The position numbers were made by a program, and so were the translations under genes. Shown here in pieces: positions 16,623 through 26,078 of a stretch of DNA of 64,000 nucleotides. The stretch lies in assembly GCA_903899015.1 (NCBI GenBank), contig CAIUHP010000025.1, positions 1 through 64,000 of the forward strand. The letters run 5' to 3'. Within the stretch, counting starts at the first letter, position 1; the number at the start of each line of letters is the position of its first letter. The notes beneath the pieces are model-generated. The model was not told where the DNA came from and searched no databases. It saw only the letters and a list, made by a program, of their open reading frames with translations. The DNA is from an uncultured Armatimonadota bacterium (GTDB lineage: Bacteria; Armatimonadota; Fimbriimonadia; Fimbriimonadales; Fimbriimonadaceae).

Positions 16623-17450
16623 ATGAATCGAAGGTTGGTTCTAGGTGCGAAGAATGGAGCGGTTGTAATCATCCTCGTCGTATTTGCAGTGTCAACATTG
16701 GCACCCCTTCTGTGGATGATTTTCACAAGTTTCAAACCTCTTCAAGATGTAGAAGGAGGTTCCCTTGTGCCGAAGACTTGGCATTCAGAGAACTACTCAT
16801 CCGTGTTCCAGCAAGTACCATTTGCCCGCTACTACCTGAACAGCGTGTTCATCGCGGCATGGGTGACATTCCTGACTTGTCTCACTAGTGCGATGGGTGC
16901 GTTCGCTTTTTCACGTCTGGAATGGAAAGGGCGAGATGCTCTTTTCCGGCTCTACTTGGCGACGATGATGATCCCTGGGGTCGTCACGATGATTCCAAAT
17001 TACACGTTGATGGTCAAGCTTCATTTGCTAGACTCTTACACCGGACTAATCATCCCGTCTGCCTTTGGGGCTTTCGGAACTTTTCTCCTCCGGCAGTTCA
17101 TGCTTACGATTCCCAAAGCGCTGGATGAAGCGGCTACGATTGATGGGGCGGGATATTGGAGTGTCTTCGTCGACATCGTTTTGCCACTAGCTCGTCCGGG
17201 CGTGATCGCGTTGGCCATATTTACTTTCCTTGGCAACTACGGCTCCTTCTACTGGCCCTTGGTGCTGATCAAGTCCGACAGTTTGAGAACCCTTCCCGTT
17301 GGAATGATGTACTTCGACACGACTTACGGTCGCCAAACCAACCTCCTCATGGCCGCCAGTGTGATGAGTCTTCTTCCGCCCATTCTCCTGTTCCTCATCG
17401 GCCAAAAACACCTCATCAAAGGCATCGCCTTCGGCGCGGTCAAGGGTTGA
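16623..17450 (+). CDS. Sugar ABC transporter permease (MalG/UgpE type)
   Basis: 275 residues from the ATG at 16623, chosen because GGGAG lies six bases upstream; an in-frame GTG at 16590 would add 11 residues. Six helices. The EAA motif is PKALDEAATIDGAGYWSVFVDI (about 170-191). It forms the heterodimeric channel with the preceding gene. No ATP-binding subunit is encoded nearby, so a shared MsmK/UgpC-type ATPase elsewhere must power it. The operon ends here, convergent with coaBC. Confidence 0.9.
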   Translation: MNRRLVLGAKNGAVVIILVVFAVSTLAPLLWMIFTSFKPLQDVEGGSLVPKTWHSENYSSVFQQVPFARYYLNSVFIAAWVTFLTCLTSAMGAFAFSRLEWKGRDALFRLYLATMMIPGVVTMIPNYTLMVKLHLLDSYTGLIIPSAFGAFGTFLLRQFMLTIPKALDEAATIDGAGYWSVFVDIVLPLARPGVIALAIFTFLGNYGSFYWPLVLIKSDSLRTLPVGMMYFDTTYGRQTNLLMAASVMSLLPPILLFLIGQKHLIKGIAFGAVKG

Positions 17451-17468
17451 CCCGAACGACTCTGAATT

Positions 17469-18644
17469 TCAACTGACAACGATTTTCTGCAACAACCACA
17501 GGGCGCATTGGAGTTTGCTTCTCTTACCGCTAGAGATGGGCTCTTGATCGTGAGTCACGAGGACGAGTTCGTTGTTTTCAGACTCGAAGCCAATGCCGGG
17601 TTGGCTCACGTCGTTGGCGGCGATGGCAAAGACACCTTTGCGAACGAGTTTCTCACGGGCAACCGTGAGCTCCGATGTCGGCTCGGCGGCGAAGCCGATG
17701 ACTTTGGCGGCCGGATACTTGCGCGCAACGTGAGCGATGATGTCGGGATTAGGAACCAGAGTAAGTGTTATAGGTTCCGAACTACGACGCACCTTACCGA
17801 CAACTGGATCGGCGGGACGGTAGTCGGCTACTGCAGCGGCTCCAATTACGATATCGGCGCCTTGGGCGGCTTCAACGGTGGCCTCTAGCATCTGGACCGC
17901 ATCGCGGACTCGAACTACTTTCGCCTGAAGGGGATATGAAACTTGTACCGGACCGGACACTACCGTCACTCTTGCACCCAGTAACAACGCCGCTCGCGCC
18001 AAGGCTGAACCCATCTTTCCGCTGGAGCGGTTCGTCAAGTAACGAACTTCGTCGATCGGCTCTTGAGTCGGTCCACTTGTGATGACCACGTGCTTGCCTG
18101 CCAGCACTTTCTTTCTCACTGCAACCGCATTCACAGTGGCAACAATCTGTTCGTTGGTAGCCAATTTCCCCTGACCGTGCTCGCCGCAAGCGACGTCTCC
18201 CTCTTGGGGCTCGACAATTGCTGTCGCTCGGGTGGCAAGCAATCGAAGCGATTCCTGGGTGACCTCGTTCGCATACATTTGAGGGTTCATCGCGGGAGCG
18301 ACGACCAAGGGACAGGTTGCCGCGAGAACGATTGTGGTGAGCATGTCGTCACCGATCCCAGCGGCTAGTTTGTTGATCGTGTTCGCCGTTGCGGGGGCCA
18401 CAACTATAAGATCAGCTTGGCGAGCCCAATCGATATGCGCCATGCGTCCGACTTGGGGTTCCTCAAAAGTATCGGTGAGACAAGGTTGGCCAGTGAGAGT
18501 TTCAAAGAGAGCGGCGGTGACAAACTTTTGGGCTGCATCGGTAAGGCAAACCCGGACCGTGAATCCCTGGCGCATCAAGTCACGAGCCAAATCAGCCGCG
18601 CGATACGCCGCTATTGAACCGGAAACTCCCAGGACAACGTTCAT
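17469..18644 (-). CDS. coaBC: Bifunctional phosphopantothenoylcysteine decarboxylase / phosphopantothenate-cysteine ligase
   Basis: 391 residues. The N-terminal flavin-dependent CoaC half (1-175) has SGSIAAYRA, HIDWARQADL, APATANTINKLAAGIGDDML and PAMNPQMY, with the substrate-flap cysteine in GDVACGEHGQGKL. The C-terminal CoaB half (185-391) opens with VVITSGPTQEPIDEVRYLTN and contains RSSGKMG. Makes 4'-phosphopantetheine for coenzyme A in the cytoplasm. It overlaps gmk by 4 bases and is last in the holin-like/yvcK/gmk/coaBC operon. Confidence 0.96.
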   Translation of the reverse strand: MNVVLGVSGSIAAYRAADLARDLMRQGFTVRVCLTDAAQKFVTAALFETLTGQPCLTDTFEEPQVGRMAHIDWARQADLIVVAPATANTINKLAAGIGDDMLTTIVLAATCPLVVAPAMNPQMYANEVTQESLRLLATRATAIVEPQEGDVACGEHGQGKLATNEQIVATVNAVAVRKKVLAGKHVVITSGPTQEPIDEVRYLTNRSSGKMGSALARAALLLGARVTVVSGPVQVSYPLQAKVVRVRDAVQMLEATVEAAQGADIVIGAAAVADYRPADPVVGKVRRSSEPITLTLVPNPDIIAHVARKYPAAKVIGFAAEPTSELTVAREKLVRKGVFAIAANDVSQPGIGFESENNELVLVTHDQEPISSGKRSKLQCALWLLQKIVVS

Positions 18645-19186
18645 TCGATGGTGAGATCCTTGAGCTTCTGCACGACGGCCTCGACATCCTCGTTGACGAT
18701 TTGGTGTTGGTAGTGATGGGCTTGAGCGATCTCATCTTTTGCCTTGCCCAGGCGCTTTGCGATGCTCTCGGGAGTATCGGTATTCCGTCCGATGATTCGC
18801 CTCTCTAGCTCTTCGTCACTGGGAGGAAGGAGGAAAACCGTCACGGCATCGGGACGAAGTGGCATAACGGACAAAGCTCCTTGAACATCGATTTTCAGCA
18901 CTGCAACTCGGTCTTCACCCAAGATGCGCTCCATGTCAACAAGAGGGGTTCCGTAGTAGTTTTCGAATACTTTCTTATACTCAAGAAAGAATCCTTGCTC
19001 GACCAGTTCAAGAAAATGCTCGGGCTTTAGGAACACGTAATCAACACCATTGACCTCATGATCGCGTGGTTCTCGGGTTGTCCGAGCCACCACTCGCTCC
19101 ACGCGAGGATCGGCCTGGGTCCAGGCATCAATGACGGTATCTTTGCCCACGCCACTTGGACCGCTGAGGATTACGAGTCGTCCCAT
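18641..19186 (-). CDS. gmk: Guanylate kinase
   Basis: 181 residues, slightly short for the family (about 190-210). The P-loop is SGPSGVGKDT (8-17), with Asp where Gly or Ser is common. The GMP-binding segment is RTTREPRDHEVNGVDYVFL. Phosphorylates GMP to GDP. Translationally coupled to coaBC (ATGA). Gmk-CoaBC order is common in bacteria, often with rpoZ between; rpoZ is absent here. Confidence 0.95.
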   Translation of the reverse strand: MGRLVILSGPSGVGKDTVIDAWTQADPRVERVVARTTREPRDHEVNGVDYVFLKPEHFLELVEQGFFLEYKKVFENYYGTPLVDMERILGEDRVAVLKIDVQGALSVMPLRPDAVTVFLLPPSDEELERRIIGRNTDTPESIAKRLGKAKDEIAQAHHYQHQIVNEDVEAVVQKLKDLTIE

Positions 19187-19197
19187 ACCCTTATAGT

Positions 19198-20508
19198 CTA
19201 GCGCCCCAGAAGCATCATCAGACGTGCGACCACTTTCATTGGGTCGTGACGGACGAAGTCAGTGTCGCTCATAAAATTGCCCTGTAGCACCTTGACCCCG
19301 AGTGGCCGAATGCGATCGATGTCTGGTTCCACCATGTGCTGCCCCACGTCTCGGTACTTACCAAGGAGCGAGTCGTTCGGCGTGGCAGTGTTGACGAGGG
19401 CAAAATCAAAGACCTTTCTTTCGGTGTTATTGATAATCGTGGAGATGTGCTCGGACGCGCTAAACGAGTCGCTCTCTCCCGGCTGGGTCATGACATTGCA
19501 GATATAAACCTTAGGAGCTTTGCTCAACCGGAGGGCTTCCGCGATCTCAGGCACCAGCAAGTTCGGAATGACGCTGGTGTATACACTGCCAGGTCCGATG
19601 CAGATTAGGTCGGCTTGTTGAATCGCTTCTACGGCGGCGTGGTATCCCACGCAGTTGGGTGGATCGAGGTGGATGCGCCGGATCCGTTGCCCAGCTGCGA
19701 CGATTGCGGTTTCGCCGCAGACTTCGGAACCGTCTTCGAGAACAGCTCTCAATCCCACTCGCTCGAGCGTGGAAGGAACGACGCGTCCACGTATTGCAAG
19801 AACGTCGGAAGCGATTTCGATTGCCTTTTCAAAATCACCTTTCGCTTGATCGACTAGTGCGGCGATGAGAAGGTTGCCGATTGCATGTCCACTCAGCGAA
19901 CCGCTGTCGTTCTTAAAACGATGCTGAAAGAGGTCGGTCATCGACTTTTCTGCATCTGCCAAAGCGACCAGACAGTTGCGGATATCGCCAGGAGGGATCA
20001 TCCCCTTTTCTTGAATCAGCTTGCCAGAACTGCCGCCGTCGTCGGTTACGGTGACGATGGCGGTGATGTTGCTGCTCTGCTGTTTGAGACCTCGGAGAAG
20101 GGTGCTGAGTCCGGTACCGCCGCCCATGGCGACGATGCGTGGACCTTGTGCAAGCTGACGGCGGCGAACATAAACGTCCACCTTTCCTGCAGTCAGTCCT
20201 GGGTTGAGGGTCTCAATGATGTGGTTGATCAGCGACCGAACGGCTCGGAAGGTCAGATAGATGCCGAAAAGCAGAAAGACAAGTCCAAGAACCCACTCGG
20301 CCATGTCAATACGGTCTCTCGGGATGAGCCGCGCGAGTCCAACTTCGGTGACTTTTGCTAGCCAGTTCGCAAACGGCTTAACAAGCGGCTTGAAACCAAG
20401 ACCGATGCCCAGGAGCAGGGAGATAACTCCAAGCACGATCATACCTGCCGCTTTCTGTAGCCCTACGGTAGGTGCGAGTAGTCGGCGAAGCCGATAACTT
20501 TTAATCAT
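19198..20508 (-). CDS. yvcK: YvcK/CofD-like protein (gluconeogenesis factor family) with N-terminal membrane helices
   Basis: 436 residues. Two hydrophobic segments (about 20-40 and 70-88) precede the YvcK domain, which begins at PRIVAMGGGTGLSTLLRGLK (nucleotide-sugar-binding loop, 124-142) and continues with TVTDDGGSSGKL and GDIRNCLVALADAE. YvcK proteins bind UDP-GlcNAc and affect cell-wall synthesis and growth on gluconeogenic carbon; several phyla carry this membrane-anchored form. Its start overlaps the preceding holin-like gene by 8 bases. Confidence 0.92.
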   Translation of the reverse strand: MIKSYRLRRLLAPTVGLQKAAGMIVLGVISLLLGIGLGFKPLVKPFANWLAKVTEVGLARLIPRDRIDMAEWVLGLVFLLFGIYLTFRAVRSLINHIIETLNPGLTAGKVDVYVRRRQLAQGPRIVAMGGGTGLSTLLRGLKQQSSNITAIVTVTDDGGSSGKLIQEKGMIPPGDIRNCLVALADAEKSMTDLFQHRFKNDSGSLSGHAIGNLLIAALVDQAKGDFEKAIEIASDVLAIRGRVVPSTLERVGLRAVLEDGSEVCGETAIVAAGQRIRRIHLDPPNCVGYHAAVEAIQQADLICIGPGSVYTSVIPNLLVPEIAEALRLSKAPKVYICNVMTQPGESDSFSASEHISTIINNTERKVFDFALVNTATPNDSLLGKYRDVGQHMVEPDIDRIRPLGVKVLQGNFMSDTDFVRHDPMKVVARLMMLLGR

Positions 20509-20896
20509 CCTTGTCGTCCGGTAAGAAGACCCCCAGAACTCCGTTGATGAAGGAGATCAGAAGGCTCGCCACAAAGGCGGCGATAAATGCTTTCACACCG
20601 GCGTCGGTGATCTTAAAACCTAGGTTGAGCGACGCTGCCACCCATAGAACTAAGGCGTTGATCACCAATGAAAACAGCCCTAAAGTGATGCAACTTAGAG
20701 GGATCGTGATAAATTTCAGGATCCGGCCAAGCGTTGCATTGAGGAAACTCAACACTGCAACTCCGATCAGGAGCTTAAGCGCGCCATCAAGCGATTTGAC
20801 ATCCGCCTCGAACCCAAGCTTAAGCGCGTGAGTGACCAGCGAAGCCGCAAATACGGAGACTGCTAGTACAAACCATCGGAGTAATAACTTTCCCAT
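20501..20896 (-). CDS. Phage-holin-4/YvlD-like membrane protein
   Basis: 131 residues with four hydrophobic helices and the family pattern GVAVLSFLNATLGRILKFIT followed by PLSCITLGLFSLVINALVLW. A chromosomal holin-4_2 superfamily protein, not phage. Function unsettled, possibly membrane stress. First gene of the minus operon leading to yvcK, gmk and coaBC. Divergent from mutS with about 100 bases between. Confidence 0.85.
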   Translation of the reverse strand: MGKLLLRWFVLAVSVFAASLVTHALKLGFEADVKSLDGALKLLIGVAVLSFLNATLGRILKFITIPLSCITLGLFSLVINALVLWVAASLNLGFKITDAGVKAFIAAFVASLLISFINGVLGVFLPDDKDD

Positions 20897-20998
20897 TCTT
20901 TGCCACCCACGAACATTATGATGTAATACGGACGAAGCATCCCACTTTGGTGCAAAGGAATCAAGCTAAGTCGCACGATCCGAAATCATACTATTACC

Positions 20999-23575
20999 GT
21001 GGTTGGAAGCACCCCGATGATGCAGCAGTACTACGCAGCCAAGGCGGAGCACCCTGGCGTGATCCTTGCTATGCGTGTCGGAGACTTCTACGAGTTTTAT
21101 GGAGAGGACGCTGAGAAGGCGGCCGCTGCATTGGAAATCACGCTCACCGGACGTGAAGACGGCACCAATGGACGGATTCCCATGGCGGGTGTGCCTTACC
21201 ATTCGGTTGAAAAATACTTGGCTCGACTGCTTCAAAAAGGCCTTAAGGTCGCTCTTTGCGACCAGCTTGAAGATCCCAAAACCACCAAAGGCCTTGTGAA
21301 GCGAGGGGTCACCCGCGTTCTGACTCCAGGAACATTGGTCGAAGATTCGATGCTGAGTGCGGGCAAGAACAACTACTTGGCCGCGATCTGCGTTCAAGAC
21401 GGCAAGGCGGGTCTGGCGATATTGGACCCAAGCACCGGCGAATTCGCAGTGACCGAAATGATCGGTGAAAGCACTCAGGAACTGCTTCTGCAGGAACTAG
21501 CTCGGGTACGTCCATCTGAACTCCTGGTTGGTCCTTCAGCGGAGGCTTATGGCGATGTCGCCTCCAGCGCATTGGGCTCAGCGATTACTGGAACTCCGAC
21601 CCTCACTGTGGATCGGGCCGTGCGGAAGTTGATCGAGCGGTTTGAAGTCGCCAATCTACAGGGATTTGGATGTGAAGACAAGCCTTCCGCAGTGGTCGCA
21701 GCGTCGATGATTTTGGCTTACGCGGAGAAGAATCACCTTTCTTTGGCTCACGTCGATTCCATCGCGACTTACAGCGTCGATGGTTTCATGAGCTTGGACA
21801 TGGCGACCCGCAAGAGTCTGGAATTGGCCCAGAACATGGTCGATGGCGGTCGCAAATACACTCTCCTCGGAGTGTTGGATGAGACCGTAACTTCGATGGG
21901 TCAGCGTCTGATGCGCCGCTGGATCGAGCAGCCGCTACTGGACATCGCAATCATTCATGCAAGGCAAAATGCAGTCGAGCGGTTTGTTAGCCAGTCGATT
22001 GTGCGAGGAGATTTGCGCGATGCGCTCAAGAAGCTTTCTGACCTTGAGCGGTTAGTCTCGCGTGCAGCAACCGGTTTGGCAGGTCCCCGAGATCTCGCTG
22101 CTTTACGCAATTCGTTATTGGCTCTTCCCCAGCTTTCCGACCCGCTACGCAAAGTCGGTCTAGGACGTATTCAGGAGCTTCGCGAGCAGATTTCTGACCA
22201 CGCAGAGTTGGCTCTTCTACTAGATCGGGCGATGGTTGCCGAACCTCCTCACACGGTTCGAGAGGGCGGGATCATCCGGGAAGAGTACGACATTGAATTA
22301 GATAAGCTTCGCGACTTGAGCCGGAACGGCAAGGGGTACATTGCGAGCTTGGAACAGGCGGAGCGCGAGCGGACAGGAATCAATAACCTGAAAGTCGGTT
22401 ACAACGCTGTCTTCGGTTACTACATCGAAGTCAGCAGAGCCCACAGCGAGAAGGTTCCTCAGAACTACATTCGGAAGCAGACCACCGCCAACGCAGAACG
22501 GTACATCACCGCAGAACTAAAGGATCACGAGTCACTTGTGTTGGGTGCGGTAGAAAAGGCGACTGCGCTTGAGACAGATCTGTTCCAGCGACTCCGGATT
22601 CGGGTTGCGGAGCATGCCAAATCACTTTTGCAGACCGCACGTGCGCTTGCCGAAATCGATACGCTGGCAAGTTTGGGTGAGGTGGCTTCCAAGCGCGGTT
22701 ACGTGAAGCCAGAAATCGTGGCCGAGGACATCTTGGAGGTCAGCAGCGGCCGACACCCAGTGGTGGAAGCCAGTGCACCTGGGTTTGTACCAAACGATAC
22801 TGACCTTGGAACAGGAGAGAACCCGACACGAGTCGTCATTCTCACTGGCCCGAACATGGCTGGTAAATCGACCTACCTTCGGCAAAATGCCTTGATCGTC
22901 TTGATGGCTCAATGCGGTTCGTTTGTGCCTGCGAAGAGCGTCAGGATGGGAATTTGCGATCGAATCTTTGCCCGAATTGGTGCGAAGGATGAGTTGGCGC
23001 TTGGGCAGAGCACCTTCATGGTCGAGATGGTGGAATCCGCCAACATCCTCAACCATGCGCAAGAGCGCTCGCTTGTCATTCTCGACGAAGTCGGGCGTGG
23101 TACTTCGACCTACGACGGCCTCGCGATTGCCTGGGCTATGATCGAGCATCTGGCGGAGCTTGGGGCTAAAACGATGTTCGCGACCCACTATCACCAGCTG
23201 AACGCCCTCGCTGATCAGATTCCTGGCATCGCCAACTTTCGGGTTGCGGTCGAAGAGTTTGGCGACGATATCGTCTGGACCCACCGTGTTCTCGTCGGCG
23301 GCACCGACCGCAGCTACGGAATCCACGTCGCGCGGATGGCCGGTGTTCCCCAACCCGTTCTCACTCGAGCCACGGAGATTCTAAGTGAGTTGGAAGACAA
23401 ATCGGAAGCCCCGAAAGCCATCCCAACCAATACCCAACGCCTCCAAATGACCCTCTTCGACATCGAAGAATCTCCCATGGAGAAAGAGCTCAAGAAGCTC
23501 GACGTAAACCAGCTCACCCCCCTTGAAGCGTTGAAGTTGCTCGATGTGTGGAAGCGCAAGTTCGGTAAGTCGTAG
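20999..23575 (+). CDS. mutS: DNA mismatch repair protein MutS
   Basis: 858 residues, the usual MutS1 length. Mismatch-recognition domain with GDFYEFYGEDA (Phe-x-Glu near residue 35), connector, lever and clamp domains, then the ABC-type ATPase: Walker A GPNMAGKST (617-625) and the signature/Walker B region VILDEVGRGTSTYDG, with a composite C-terminal segment. Recognises mispairs and recruits MutL. Start taken as GTG at 20999 (VGSTPMMQQYY); ATG codons six and seven triplets downstream are alternatives. MutL is not adjacent. Confidence 0.96.
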   Translation: MVGSTPMMQQYYAAKAEHPGVILAMRVGDFYEFYGEDAEKAAAALEITLTGREDGTNGRIPMAGVPYHSVEKYLARLLQKGLKVALCDQLEDPKTTKGLVKRGVTRVLTPGTLVEDSMLSAGKNNYLAAICVQDGKAGLAILDPSTGEFAVTEMIGESTQELLLQELARVRPSELLVGPSAEAYGDVASSALGSAITGTPTLTVDRAVRKLIERFEVANLQGFGCEDKPSAVVAASMILAYAEKNHLSLAHVDSIATYSVDGFMSLDMATRKSLELAQNMVDGGRKYTLLGVLDETVTSMGQRLMRRWIEQPLLDIAIIHARQNAVERFVSQSIVRGDLRDALKKLSDLERLVSRAATGLAGPRDLAALRNSLLALPQLSDPLRKVGLGRIQELREQISDHAELALLLDRAMVAEPPHTVREGGIIREEYDIELDKLRDLSRNGKGYIASLEQAERERTGINNLKVGYNAVFGYYIEVSRAHSEKVPQNYIRKQTTANAERYITAELKDHESLVLGAVEKATALETDLFQRLRIRVAEHAKSLLQTARALAEIDTLASLGEVASKRGYVKPEIVAEDILEVSSGRHPVVEASAPGFVPNDTDLGTGENPTRVVILTGPNMAGKSTYLRQNALIVLMAQCGSFVPAKSVRMGICDRIFARIGAKDELALGQSTFMVEMVESANILNHAQERSLVILDEVGRGTSTYDGLAIAWAMIEHLAELGAKTMFATHYHQLNALADQIPGIANFRVAVEEFGDDIVWTHRVLVGGTDRSYGIHVARMAGVPQPVLTRATEILSELEDKSEAPKAIPTNTQRLQMTLFDIEESPMEKELKKLDVNQLTPLEALKLLDVWKRKFGKS

Positions 23576-23591
23576 TGTGAAAATTCCTTGG

Positions 23592-23612
23592 TTCCCGGAA
23601 TTCATTCGGGAA
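23592..23612 (+). terminator. Weak stem-loop after mutS
   Basis: TTCCCG (23592-23597) pairs with CGGGAA (23607-23612) across a nine-base loop, about 17 bases after the mutS stop. There is no clear T-run, so termination is only suggested. Confidence 0.3.
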
Positions 23613-23634
23613 ATATCTACTTGGGCCCACTCCG

Positions 23635-23945
23635 CTAATATCGCCGAGTTCCATCCTCATGGAGAGGCGTGATGGCAATTACGGTGATTTCCCCGTCGTC
23701 GGGACCGTAGTGCCAAAAAACCCGGTAAGCGCCTGGCGTTTTGTTTTCGACGTAGGATTCCCAAATCTTCTCCCCGCGTACATCGTCGAAATCCTCATAT
23801 CGATGCGAGTTCAGACCGGGATATTTGGGATCGAGCTCAAGCAATCCAAAACACTGAGCACCTTCCGGAGCTTCTTAGGATTCTGTCCTCGCATCTCTTC
23901 TAGCTTCTGCTCAGCTTGGGGTTGGAAGTGCAAGGAAAACCGCAC
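23635..23945 (-). pseudogene. RelE/HigB-like toxin gene with a one-base deletion
   Basis: From GTG at 23945 the frame reads RFSLHFQPQAEQKLEEMRGQ and NPKKLRKVL, then shifts; the other frame continues GLLELDPKYPGLNSHRYEDF to the end NKTPGAYRVFWHYGPDDGEI and ITPLHEDGTRRY. Together they make one RelE-superfamily ribosome-dependent RNase-like protein of about 103 residues. The interval is 311 bases, one short of a multiple of three, and restoring one base near 23857 (GTGCTCAGTG to GTGCTCAAGTG) would repair it. Its GTG overlaps the antitoxin stop (TAGTG). Confidence 0.75.
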
Positions 23946-24258
23946 TAGTCTAACTCGTCGATTTCAAGATTCGCAAACTGTGCAAAGGATCCGAGTGACT
24001 TTCCTTTGCCTTCTCGGGATTGCTGGATTCCTTCTACAACCATTGCTTGAGCTGGAGCATTTCGGTAGAGCCAAACCTCGCGCTCATGAACCGCTAACAA
24101 CGGTTCCAGCAACAGGTTCCCATCCGGTTGCTCCGAAATTCGAACATTTTGTTCGCGAACTTGGGACCCAAAACAACCCGCCCCTTGGCATCTGAATTGC
24201 TTGTTTCCTTCAAGACCACTCGGGCCTGGTTCAGAACGTGAGTCTCGTATTTAGCCAT
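23945..24258 (-). pseudogene. Partner antitoxin gene, also with a one-base deletion
   Basis: From ATG at 24258: AKYETHVLNQARVVLKETSN, then GRVVLGPKFANKMF, after which the frame breaks. The next frame continues RISEQPDGNLLLEPLLAVHE and REVWLYRNAPAQAMVVEGIQ and ends FAQFANLEIDELD at a TAG. The interval is 314 bases, again one short of a multiple of three, and adding one T at ATGTTCGAAT restores a 104-residue antitoxin. It precedes the toxin, as in type II modules of this kind. The pair is presumably dead as a stress switch. Confidence 0.7.
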
Positions 24259-24587
24259 GTTGAGTACGCCATAAGTGGCAACTTCCCACTATACAATTCC
24301 ATTACAGGATAGATCAGAGGTTTTCGCGAAGTCCGATTTGGACGAACGGTTGTGATTGACCTCCTAGGCTCGAAGAAGAGAAAGAGCTTCCTACAATCCT
24401 TGATCGATGGTCTCCCTTATACAACCATTTGAACTCCTGGACGCGGCAAATCCGTTTTGCTTGGAGCTACAGAAGATTCGGTAGCTCAATGTGGATTTTC
24501 CACAGCCGACCCAAGGAAAAACACTTGCAAATTGGCTCGCACCACGAACTACTTGAGCCTACAAGTACTCGTTTGAACGTATGAACG
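24259..24587. other. Gene-free stretch with degenerate coding-like patches
   Basis: 329 bases without an intact gene. On plus, patches read like protein but are interrupted: FREVRFGRTVVIDLLGSKKR ends at a TGA near 24432, and an overlapping frame from ATG 24407 (SLIQPFELLDAANPFCLELQ) meets a TAG at 24481 and then continues VDFPQPTQGKTLANWLAPR. No family was recognised. Looks like the wreck of a gene beside the broken toxin pair. No RNA gene seen. Confidence 0.35.
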
Positions 24588-25940
24588 CTAAGAGACTGGT
24601 TCCGTATCCGATTGGTCGTCCGGGTCAGCGTAAAGCAGCCTTGATGACACCGAGTAGAACTGGCGATTGCCCCAGAAGATGAGGTTTCGGTCCGAGGGCT
24701 TTGACAACACTTTCGCCCACGATGGACGGGTAAATGTCAGGAGACGCCCATCTGGCTTCCAGACTTGAAGCCGATCTCCATCGACCTCGACCTCGACCAA
24801 GTCACGCAGATTACTTATGGAATTCTTGATCCCTCGGTACATCAGGATCGAAAAGGCGACAGCAAAGACTCCGATATTCAAAAAGGGTCTTCCACGCTTC
24901 ACGTCTCCGAACAGGACGTGCCAAAGCCCAACTGGTAAGGTCAGGTCGTAAAGTGCGAGCATAATGCCGAAGGTAAAGCCATTTGCGAGAAGGCTGTTCT
25001 CCTGCGCTTCAACATGGACTCGCCGGTATTTCACCCCGGGGATCAACTTGGGAACAGTGTTTGTATCCCCCAATTCAACCATGTGTTCCGCATAGGATGG
25101 TCCCTGGTTAGGCTCGGAAATAGTGGACACAGACGAGAGGAAATTGGGACGTTTACGATGTGCGATATCGGAGACTGCCGTAATGAGGAGGAAGATGGCT
25201 AAAGAAATGAATCCGATGCTTCCTAGAGCGACCCATGGAGTCATTGCCCAAGATTCCGGTCCATGCATTGGATCTTCTGATTTGCTTGCCAAGATATATG
25301 CCCTAACAAGAAAAATCCCCATGGGGGCAGAGATCGCAAATCCAAGGAATTTCAATACCGTGGCGAGAAGAGTCTGGGGAGGCCGCTCTTTAGGCTGAAC
25401 CGGCAAGATCTTTGGACCTCCCTCGGGAACATGCGCGTCGAGGCGCTTAAAGAAGACGAGGCGCTTGAGGTGAGCACTGCCTGCCCCGCCTGATCCTCCT
25501 TGGTTCGAATGTGTTCGGATCAACATCAAAGTTCCACGGGTTTCCCCGGCTCGATCAATAACTTCGATTGCTTTGCCTTTTTCCGACCCTCCATTCGCTT
25601 CTCGATATCCGCCGAACTGATCCCAGGGCAAGAACCAAACGGTCTCGTCGTGATCGATTGCTCCTACGCCTTCGTCGGTAAGGATCGCTCCCTTGCCGAA
25701 ATACGGCTTCATCGTGAGCGGAATGACCCAAATGAAGGCAATCAAGAAACCACCCAAGCCGGTGATCAACCAAAGGGCATCTCGATCATTCTGGGCATAA
25801 CTCGGTGGTCGATGACTTTTCGTCAACGAGAACACTAGCCAACACAATACGATCAATCCCCCACAAAACGCGGTGATTTTCCACATCGCTTTTAGGAATG
25901 TTCTTCGATCGGAATACGTGATTCTGAGTGGCTTTGGCAT
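24588..25940 (-). CDS. Unknown polytopic membrane protein
   Basis: 450 residues with about six hydrophobic segments (near 20-40, 57-78, 190-212, 232-255, 318-340, 350-372), separated by a soluble domain of about 100 residues between segments 2 and 3 (GKGAILTDEGVGAIDHDETV, with a run GGSGGAGS). A C-terminal beta-rich domain of about 70 residues has a DUF-like PH-domain look (EVEVDGDRLQVWKPDGRLLT). The N-terminus MPKPLRITYSDRRTFLKAMW is not a cleavable signal. No function assigned. It stands alone between degraded DNA and the APC permease. Confidence 0.7.
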   Translation of the reverse strand: MPKPLRITYSDRRTFLKAMWKITAFCGGLIVLCWLVFSLTKSHRPPSYAQNDRDALWLITGLGGFLIAFIWVIPLTMKPYFGKGAILTDEGVGAIDHDETVWFLPWDQFGGYREANGGSEKGKAIEVIDRAGETRGTLMLIRTHSNQGGSGGAGSAHLKRLVFFKRLDAHVPEGGPKILPVQPKERPPQTLLATVLKFLGFAISAPMGIFLVRAYILASKSEDPMHGPESWAMTPWVALGSIGFISLAIFLLITAVSDIAHRKRPNFLSSVSTISEPNQGPSYAEHMVELGDTNTVPKLIPGVKYRRVHVEAQENSLLANGFTFGIMLALYDLTLPVGLWHVLFGDVKRGRPFLNIGVFAVAFSILMYRGIKNSISNLRDLVEVEVDGDRLQVWKPDGRLLTFTRPSWAKVLSKPSDRNLIFWGNRQFYSVSSRLLYADPDDQSDTEPVS

Positions 25941-26078
25941 CCAATTGTACGTTGCAAGGGAGACTACTCAGCTCCGCCCATCTGGGTTTCGAAGCGTCTC
26001 ATTTCAGCTTCGCGTCCTTTTCCGTAGACGACTCAAGGTCCTAAGGACGTTGATCCACATTGCCATCAGCATCGACAG

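Noticed and set aside
20501-20896. Prophage, suggested by the holin-like gene
   Set aside because: No other phage gene nearby; holin-4/YvlD-type proteins are ordinary chromosomal genes, here in an operon with yvcK.
22622-23353. 243-codon minus frame opposite the MutS ATPase domain
   Set aside because: Lies entirely across Walker A/B of MutS; no family signal.
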